A stretch of 49,359 nucleotides of DNA from positions 1-49,359 of the forward strand of contig CALMPB010000512.1 in the NCBI GenBank assembly GCA_937871985.1, read 5' to 3'. This DNA comes from an uncultured Burkholderiaceae bacterium. Lineage in GTDB: Bacteria; Pseudomonadota; Gammaproteobacteria; Burkholderiales; Burkholderiaceae. This document shows, piece by piece, positions 44,225 to 49,359 of this stretch. Both the position numbers and the translations under genes were made by a program. How positions within the stretch are numbered: position 1 is the stretch's first letter; each line of letters starts with the position of its first letter. The notes under the pieces were generated by a model. That model saw nothing but the letters and a program-made list of their open reading frames with translations, had not been told where the DNA came from and ran no database searches.

Positions 44225-45406
44225 ATGAAACGACGTATTTTTACTTTAGCAACCTTCGCCATGCTTCTGGGCTTGCAAACCGGCATGGCGTCCGCGGCAA
44301 ACACTGAGCCCATTCGGATAGGTTTAGTTCTCGACCTGACCGGCCCATTCTCTGAATATGGGCTGCAGATGCAGGCCGGTATAGACGCCTTCATGAAGCA
44401 ACATGGCGACAAGGTTGCCGGCAGGCCGATAGAGCTCATTGTCCGGGACAGCACGGGCCCACACCCCGATGTCGGCAAGCGTGTGACTCAGGAACTGATC
44501 ACTCGCGAGAAGGTAAACATTATCGCGGGCTTCGGCTTCTCGAACGTAGCGCTTGCCGTCGCCCCGATGGCCACCCAGAGCAAAACCCCCATGGTCATCA
44601 TGAACGCCGGCGCCTCGCCGATTACCAATGCGTCGCCTTATATAGTCCGTACCTCATTTACATTGGGGCAGGCTTCTGACGTTATGGGCAAGTGGGCGGC
44701 CAACAATGGCATAAAGAAGGTCATGATGATTATTGCCGACTACGCTCCCGGAACCGATGCCGAAACGAATTTCTCCAAGGCGTATCAGGCGGCTGGGGGT
44801 GAAATTGTGGGCGGCGTCAGGGTGCCGATTTCCAATCGCGATTTCGCACCTTATCTGCAGCGCGTCAAAGACGCCAAGCCCGACGCGGTTTTCGTTTTCC
44901 TGCCATCCGGTGAGCCCATCATCTCGTTCATGAAGGGATATCAAGAGCGTGGCCTTCAGGCAGACGGCATCAAGGCCATTGCCGCTTTCGGCGCCGACGA
45001 CGGAGAACTGGAAGCCATCGGCAAAAACGCGCTTGGCCTGATCTCCAGCCAAATATATACTCCCTCGCACGACAGCGACGTCAATCGGCAATTTGTCAAA
45101 GACTTCAAGGAAGTCGACAAACACAGACTGGTGCCCAACTTCCTGTCGGCAGGCGCATACGATGGCATGGCGGTCATCTATGCCGCCCTCGAGAAGCTGA
45201 AAGGAGACGCCTCTGACGGCACCAAGGTCGTCGAAGCCATGAAGGGCTGGTCTCACGAAAGCCCGCGCGGCCCCATCAGGATCGATCCAAAAACCCGGGA
45301 CATTATCCAGAACGTTTACCTGCGCGAGGTAAAGGAAGTGAATGGAAAACTGGTGAATGTCGAATTCGACAAGTACGAGAACGTCAAAGACCCAGGGAAA
45401 ATGTAA
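44225..45406 (+). CDS. LivJ-type branched-chain/aromatic ABC substrate-binding protein
   Basis: Periplasmic binding protein of 393 aa. A signal peptide of about 24 residues (MKRRIFTLATFAMLLGL, cleavage near ASA-AN) is followed by PIRIGLVLDLTGPFSEYG, the type I periplasmic-binding fold start. The protein has the two-lobe order with FGFSNVALAVAPMA and VMIIADYAPGTDAE. No permease or ATPase gene is next to it, so it must pair with a transporter encoded elsewhere, as is common for catabolic clusters. The 216-bp gap before it holds an imperfect dyad CCCGA/TCGGG around 44142-44160. A ribosome site AGGAG lies at 44214-44218. Substrate probably the aromatic acid degraded by the cluster. Confidence 0.88.
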   Translation: MKRRIFTLATFAMLLGLQTGMASAANTEPIRIGLVLDLTGPFSEYGLQMQAGIDAFMKQHGDKVAGRPIELIVRDSTGPHPDVGKRVTQELITREKVNIIAGFGFSNVALAVAPMATQSKTPMVIMNAGASPITNASPYIVRTSFTLGQASDVMGKWAANNGIKKVMMIIADYAPGTDAETNFSKAYQAAGGEIVGGVRVPISNRDFAPYLQRVKDAKPDAVFVFLPSGEPIISFMKGYQERGLQADGIKAIAAFGADDGELEAIGKNALGLISSQIYTPSHDSDVNRQFVKDFKEVDKHRLVPNFLSAGAYDGMAVIYAALEKLKGDASDGTKVVEAMKGWSHESPRGPIRIDPKTRDIIQNVYLREVKEVNGKLVNVEFDKYENVKDPGKM

Positions 45407-45477
45407 GGGTTTCCTTTTCCTGGCAATCTGACTGAACCATCACGGCGTCCATATTTCGAACAGGCTCGAGGCAAGTA

Positions 45478-46275
45478 ATGCATTTCATAACGTCAAATGG
45501 CATCAAGGTTCATTACCGCGACGAAGGGCCCAGAGACGCCGTGGCCATTCTTCTGTCAAACTCCATCGCAACGGAGCTTTCCATCTGGGACGAAGTGGTC
45601 GCCGAACTGGTGCCACACGTTCGGGTCATTCGATACGATGGCCGGGGGCAAGGAAGAACCGACGCGCCCGATACGCGCTATGAGATGGCGCAGCTGGCCC
45701 AGGACGCGCTGGGGCTCATGGATCAGCTTCATCTGCAGAAAGTCAGTTTCTGCGGCCTGTCGCTCGGAGGTATGGTGGGCATGTGGCTGGCTTCGCACCA
45801 CCCCGACAGAATCGAACGGCTCATGCTATGCAACACGGCGGCCGTAGTCCCTCCTCGCGAGGGCTGGGACCAACGGGCATCGCTCGCACTACAAGAGGGA
45901 ATGGCCGCCACACTGCCGGCGGTGCGGGCTCGATGGCTCTCCGAAGGGTTTCTTTCCCAAGCCCCCGACAAGGCCGACAAGCTGGAAGAAATGGTGCGCG
46001 CGTCTCCGGTTGCAGGGTATACAGGATGCTGCGCGGCCATTCGCGACATGGATCAACGGCAGTCCATCTCGGCAATCCGTGCGCCGGTGTTGCTGGTTGC
46101 GGGGCAATACGATCAGGCCACGCCGCCAGACTTTCAGCGCTTTATCCAAAGCCAGCTGACCGTAGGGGCCGACTACGTGGAGCTTCCTTGCGGCCATATG
46201 TCGAATGTCGAGAAGCCGCGCGAGCTTGCGCGGGAATTGCTCGCGTTCATGAATAAAACAGAAGCGCCCATGTAA
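45478..46275 (+). CDS. Alpha/beta hydrolase, 3-oxoadipate enol-lactonase-like
   Basis: 265-aa alpha/beta hydrolase with an intact triad: Ser95 in FCGLSLGGMVG, Asp212 in AGQYDQATPP and His240 in CGHMSNVEKP. The oxyanion region LLSNSIATELSIWDEVV is the PcaD type, so opening of the 3-oxoadipate enol-lactone or of a similar aromatic-derived lactone or ester is likely. In a cluster that otherwise looks gentisate-type it may act instead as an esterase that frees the aromatic acid. It starts 71 bp after the binding-protein gene and ends 35 bp before a decayed Rieske fragment on the other strand. Confidence 0.82.
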   Translation: MHFITSNGIKVHYRDEGPRDAVAILLSNSIATELSIWDEVVAELVPHVRVIRYDGRGQGRTDAPDTRYEMAQLAQDALGLMDQLHLQKVSFCGLSLGGMVGMWLASHHPDRIERLMLCNTAAVVPPREGWDQRASLALQEGMAATLPAVRARWLSEGFLSQAPDKADKLEEMVRASPVAGYTGCCAAIRDMDQRQSISAIRAPVLLVAGQYDQATPPDFQRFIQSQLTVGADYVELPCGHMSNVEKPRELARELLAFMNKTEAPM

Positions 46276-46309
46276 ACAACGGCAGGGCGGTATGTCTTCG
46301 GCGCGAAAA

Positions 46310-46664
46310 CTACGACTTTGCCTCCGGCCCGAACATCCGGCGTATGTAGCTGTTCAGATAGTGATGCACGGTCTTTTCCAGCGGCGCTATTTGGCCCGGC
46401 GCATAGTTTCCAGACTTCATCGCTCGCTGCATGGAGCTCGATCATCGTGCGGTCTTCATCCAGCACCGTTATCTGTAAGTCGTAGTAGATTTTCAGCTTT
46501 TCTTCGATGTCGGGACGCTGGAAGACTTCTTCCGGAAACAAGTGGTATATCCATACCTCACAAGGGGTTTCGTTTATTGGCCAGATCACCATGGGGCCGG
46601 CGTAGTCGATGCGCGCGAACATGGACAGGCTGGGCTGCAGATAGCCCGAGCGGGCCAGGTTCCG
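46310..46664 (-). pseudogene. 3' remnant of a Rieske oxygenase alpha subunit, with frameshift
   Basis: Minus-strand homology to the C-terminal part of ring-hydroxylating oxygenase alpha subunits. The first frame reads SGYLQPSLSMFARIDYAG, WPINETPCEVWIYHLFPEE and ITVLDEDRTMIEL. An extra base near 46433 then shifts the frame; in the next frame it continues MQRAMKSGNYAPGQIAPLEK, then HHYLNSYIRRMFGPEAKS with a TAG at 46310-46312, a natural family C-terminus. The N-terminal two thirds (Rieske cluster and most of the catalytic site) are missing, cut off at a junction with an rmlD-like fragment. It cannot be functional. Confidence 0.8.
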
Positions 46665-46674
46665 GGGGCTCGTG

Positions 46675-46920
46675 CGCGTTGACGGCAAACGCCCGGCCGC
46701 GTTCTCGCTCGGCGTGGTCTACAGCGTTATAGGCTGCCGCGTTGATGATCAGCGCGGGACGCAACACCAAGGCCCGTCCCCGCACCGCCTGCGCATCGGT
46801 GATGTCCAGCTGCTTTGAACCCAACGCCGTTAACGCCCAATGCGGCGGTTTCAATTTCTGTAGCTTGTAGCTCATCTGCTCGTGGGCGCCGGCGATCAGG
46901 GCAATTATTTTCGTATCCAT
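46675..46920 (-). pseudogene. 5' remnant of an rmlD-like (dTDP-4-dehydrorhamnose reductase) gene
   Basis: The minus-strand frame from ATG 46920 shows a degenerate RmlD N-terminus: TKIIALIAGAHEQMSYKLQ, ALGSKQLDITDAQAV, RPALIINAAAYNAVDHAE and AFAVNA. The similarity stops abruptly at about 46675, where the frame runs into the Rieske remnant. About one quarter of the expected 300 aa is present and the glycine loop is altered (AGAHEQM for TGAxGQLG). No intact rml gene is nearby. Confidence 0.6.
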
Positions 46921-47249
46921 TTTTTGGTTCTTTATCATGAGCACACAGTCCCTTGTTATATCTTACGTTCGCTTTTCTACCGCTCGCCAAGCGGCGGGTG
47001 GTAGTTTGCGCCGGCAAACGAATGTAGCGCGCGAATAGTGGCCAAAACACTTATTGATTCACAAGGGCTTTCAAAGCTGTTTTTGAAATACTTGGTTGAG
47101 TGCTGGCGAAAACTTGGCCAACCCAGACCGGACAAAATGCCGGCGTACATTTTCCCAATCAAGCTATTCGAACGCGACTTGTACTCGCTTGAGCGAGACG
47201 GCCGCAGGCCGATTTCACTTCTGGGCTTGAGTAGTATTTGGATCTATAG

Positions 47250-47261
47250 TTGATTAATCAA
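47250..47261. promoter_or_regulatory. 12-bp perfect palindrome TTGATTAATCAA
   Basis: Perfect palindrome 76 bp before the FAH start. Its half TTGATTAA recurs at 47278-47285, 28 bp downstream, and a GTATAC palindrome lies between at 47268-47273. Typical of a dimeric repressor or activator site; the binding protein is unknown. Confidence 0.45.
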
Positions 47262-47277
47262 TGTAGGGTATACACTA

Positions 47278-47291
47278 TTGATTAACATATG
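47278..47291 (+). promoter_or_regulatory. 14-bp motif TTGATTAACATATG (shared with 38996-39009)
   Basis: Matches, in 13 of 14 bases, the reverse complement of the motif in the Rieske/LysR divergent region. It sits 46 bp before the GTG start of the FAH gene. Candidate site for a common regulator. Confidence 0.4.
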
Positions 47292-47336
47292 GATAAATAC
47301 GAAGATTTAGCCATTCCATAGGCTGAGGAAATTATT

Positions 47337-48200
47337 GTGAAATTGTGCAGATTTAATGAGGGCAGATTTGGTCTGGTCGAGGGCGCCTATATCTATGACG
47401 TGACTGCGGCATTGGACGTGCTGCCCACTGTCCGCTATCCCGCACCTTGGCAGGACAACCTGATTGCCCATCTGGGCATGGTGCGTGAAGAGGCCCTGCG
47501 GCTCAAGGATGAGGCCGAGCGGTTTGACGTTGACGGGGTAAAGTTTTTGTCGCCGGTGGCAAATCCTCCGAAAATCATTGGTGCTCCCATCAACTATCAA
47601 GCTCATATAGACGAAAGCGTAAAAGACCAAGGAATTGCCCACGGCCGTTCCGTGACATCCATCCATGATTGGGGACTGTTCCTCAAATCGTCCACGTCCT
47701 TGATCGGATTCGGTGAGCAGATTCTCCTGCGTAGAGCGGATAGGCGTAATGATCATGAATGCGAGTTGGCCGTCATTATTGGCAAACCTTGCAACAAGGT
47801 TTCGCGGGATGAGGCCTTAAGTTTCGTTGCCGGCTACGCGATTGGGCTTGACATGACTGTGCGTGGTCCCGAGTTTCAATGTTGGCGGAAATCGGTTGAT
47901 ACGTATAGCGTTCTGGGCCCCTGGCTCACAACGGCTGACGAAATAGACGATCCAGATCAGCTGGATTTGCGGCTCGAAGTGAATGGGGAAGTGCGCCAAA
48001 GTTCCAACACCAAACATCTGGTGCTGGACGTTTCGGGCCTTATCGAGATGGCTTCAAGCATGTATGCCTTAATGCCGGGCGACATCCTCATGACTGGTAC
48101 GCCGGCAGGCGTGGGCCCTGTGGTGCCGGGCGACGTGATTTTCGCATCTGTCGAACGGATCGGGCAGGCCTCTATTCAGGTAGGAGCGCGATATGTCTAG
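47337..48200 (+). CDS. FAH-family hydrolase, probable fumarylpyruvate/maleylpyruvate hydrolase
   Basis: Fumarylacetoacetate-hydrolase-fold enzyme of 287 aa, expected to cleave an acylpyruvate into pyruvate and a dicarboxylate. The core starts PPKIIGAPINYQAHIDE; the metal ligands are Glu141 and Glu143 in HECELAVIIG and Asp172 in IGLDMTVRGPE; MPGDILMTGTPAGVGPV closes the active site. GTG 47337 is used, with a GAGG site 7 bp upstream. The stop overlaps the start of gentisate dioxygenase by 8 bp, so the pair acts in succession: ring opening, then hydrolysis. Whether it takes fumarylpyruvate or maleylpyruvate directly is not clear. Confidence 0.88.
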   Translation: MKLCRFNEGRFGLVEGAYIYDVTAALDVLPTVRYPAPWQDNLIAHLGMVREEALRLKDEAERFDVDGVKFLSPVANPPKIIGAPINYQAHIDESVKDQGIAHGRSVTSIHDWGLFLKSSTSLIGFGEQILLRRADRRNDHECELAVIIGKPCNKVSRDEALSFVAGYAIGLDMTVRGPEFQCWRKSVDTYSVLGPWLTTADEIDDPDQLDLRLEVNGEVRQSSNTKHLVLDVSGLIEMASSMYALMPGDILMTGTPAGVGPVVPGDVIFASVERIGQASIQVGARYV

Positions 48201-49194
48201 CATGCAACCGCTGACCGACGCGCTTGCCGGTGCGAATCTACAGCCCCTTTGGGATCGGTATATGAGTCTGATGACGCGTGAACCCGCGCCTATCGATTGG
48301 CCGATGCTGTGGTCGTGGGAGTCAATGCGGCCCCTCATCGAGCGCGCTGTCGCTGAAGTTGGCATGGAAGACGCTGAACGGCGTGTATTGTTATTCTGCC
48401 ATCCCGCCTTCGCGCCGAACATATGGACCACCACCAATTTGTCCGCTGGGCTTCAAATCATCGAGCCGGGAGAGCATGCTGCCTCCCATAGGCATACTGC
48501 TGCAGCGTTGCGCTTTGTTATGGAAGGCGAGGGGGCAGTCACGTGGGTGGACGGCAGGCCCTGTCCGATGTCAGAAGGCGATCTCATTCTTACTCCTTCT
48601 TGGTGCTGGCACGAACACCGTAACGAAGGCGACAGGCGCGTCGTGTGGTTCGACGGTCTTGACGTGCCGGTGGCGCAGGGGTTGCGGACGATATTCCTCG
48701 AGTTCGGCTCTCCGGATGGCGTGCCTCAACAAGTTCATGACGCTGTGCCGAGAGCAGGCGTGCTGCCTTTGGACGTGCCGGCCTCCTTCCATAGGCACTC
48801 GATGCGCTATCGCTATGAGGCAGCCGATATCACTGCGGCATTGGACGTACTGGCGCCATCGGCCGATGGGACCAAGACGGTTCGGTACATTAATCCCGCC
48901 ACAGGCGGTCCGGTCATGCCCACACTTGATTGTTACGCGATGCGTCTGCGCGCCGGCGGTGAAACACGTCCGATGCGAACTACGGGCAATGCCATTGCCG
49001 TAGTGGCGAAGGGCGCGGGTACTACTCGAGCGGGTGACAAGACGATTGAGTGGAAGAAAGGCGACGTATTTACCCTTCCCCATTGGCATTGGACGACGCA
49101 TCGTGCCGATGAAAACAATAGCCAATTGTTCTTGATGACAGATTATGGGCATCTCGATGCCATGGGCTATTTGAGAACCGAGTTCCAGGATTGA
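48193..49194 (+). CDS. Gentisate 1,2-dioxygenase-type double-cupin dioxygenase
   Basis: Iron(II) dioxygenase that opens the ring of gentisate to maleylpyruvate; relatives act on salicylate or 1-hydroxy-2-naphthoate. The 333-aa protein has two cupin domains. The N-terminal one carries the metal ligands His99 and His101 (ASHRHTAAALRFVMEG) and His140 (SWCWHEHRNEG). The C-terminal cupin (from about residue 245) has lost the paired histidines (ETRPMRTTGNAIAVVAKG), normal for the family. Near the N-terminus PLWDRYMSLMTREPAP is typical. It overlaps the FAH gene by 8 bp and is followed 71 bp later by a binding-protein gene. Confidence 0.9.
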   Translation: MSSMQPLTDALAGANLQPLWDRYMSLMTREPAPIDWPMLWSWESMRPLIERAVAEVGMEDAERRVLLFCHPAFAPNIWTTTNLSAGLQIIEPGEHAASHRHTAAALRFVMEGEGAVTWVDGRPCPMSEGDLILTPSWCWHEHRNEGDRRVVWFDGLDVPVAQGLRTIFLEFGSPDGVPQQVHDAVPRAGVLPLDVPASFHRHSMRYRYEAADITAALDVLAPSADGTKTVRYINPATGGPVMPTLDCYAMRLRAGGETRPMRTTGNAIAVVAKGAGTTRAGDKTIEWKKGDVFTLPHWHWTTHRADENNSQLFLMTDYGHLDAMGYLRTEFQD

Positions 49195-49265
49195 GCGGTG
49201 TCTTATATAGGGGTTGCACCGATCAAAGCAGTTCCAAAAATATTACTAAACAATGGAGACGTAGC

Positions 49266-49359
49266 ATGAAATCAGCATTGATCAGTGGTCTTGTGGCGCT
49301 TGCCTGTGCGGTGGGTTCTGGTGCAACGCAGGCGGCACCGCTTCGTGTTGGATTTATGG
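49266..49359 (+). CDS. Exported binding protein, 5' end only
   Basis: ATG 49266 with a GGAG site begins a 31-codon frame open to the window edge. It is a clear signal peptide (MKSALISGLVALACAVG, cleavage near ATQA-AP) followed by PLRVGFM, which looks like the start of a LivJ-type or similar ABC substrate-binding protein. With only the first residues visible the family is not certain. It would be the second binding protein in the catabolic block. Confidence 0.6.
   Translation, partial: MKSALISGLVALACAVGSGATQAAPLRVGFM

Larger units (their letters stand above)
46921..47336 (+). other. AT-rich gene-less stretch upstream of the FAH gene
   Basis: About 415 bp without a convincing gene. A 71-codon plus-strand frame (47038-47253) and a 61-codon minus-strand frame (46977-47162) have no recognisable motif. 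The right end carries two candidate operator motifs (47250-47291) before the FAH start, and a short dyad CTCGC/GCGAG near 47187-47200. Confidence 0.5.

Noticed and set aside
47038..47253. 71-codon plus-strand ORF in the gene-less stretch
   Set aside because: No recognisable motif, no ribosome site, and overlapping minus-strand frame of similar length; likely chance.

Overview
The window reads as a chromosome segment of a high-GC beta-proteobacterium, most likely family Alcaligenaceae (Bordetella/Achromobacter/Pusillimonas-like). This is inferred from gene content and order: peroxiredoxin/Mth938/alaC/hom/thrC, hpnCDE, alr/SDR/radA, KDO kinase, phoU/yggX/argA/hrpA and dnaE followed by LPS glycosyltransferases. 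No rRNA or tRNA is present to prove it.

Positions 1-37.6 kb are dense core genome. In order they hold a peroxiredoxin and an Mth938-fold protein; an alanine/threonine operon (alaC-hom-thrC); arginase; a fluoride channel; a squalene-forming hpnCDE operon on the minus strand; alr-SDR-radA; an orphan FtsX-type permease with KDO kinase; a complete polyamine ABC importer (potFGHI); an ArsC/Spx-like protein with rpiA; phoU and yggX converging on a bidirectional terminator; divergent argA and hrpA; and dnaE running without a gap into a five-gene sugar/LPS operon (GT4, deacetylase, GT2, deacetylase, GT4). Most neighbours overlap by 4 bp, which points to translational coupling. A minus-strand alpha/beta hydrolase and a damaged ykgJ-type gene end this part.

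Near 37.7 kb, just after a strong hairpin terminator, the sequence becomes visibly AT-richer, intergenic gaps widen, and the content changes to aromatic catabolism. This accessory block runs to the window end. It has a VanA-like Rieske oxygenase divergent from a NahR/NodD-type LysR regulator, then DinB-fold protein, glyoxalase I and nu-class glutathione transferase; a second LysR regulator divergent from a salicylate/3-hydroxybenzoate-type FAD hydroxylase; a LivJ-like binding protein and an enol-lactonase-like hydrolase; a scar made of two gene remnants (rmlD-like and Rieske alpha); and an FAH-family hydrolase overlapping a gentisate 1,2-dioxygenase, followed by the start of another exported binding protein. 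Together this suggests a route from a hydroxy- or methoxy-benzoate through gentisate to central metabolism, with an unusual set of glutathione-linked accessory enzymes in place of a recognisable zeta-class maleylpyruvate isomerase. A near-identical 14-bp motif in front of the two distant ends of the block may tie them to one regulator.

No CRISPR array, tRNA, rRNA, intact insertion sequence or prophage was seen. All calls rest on reading motifs and gene order; no database search was run.
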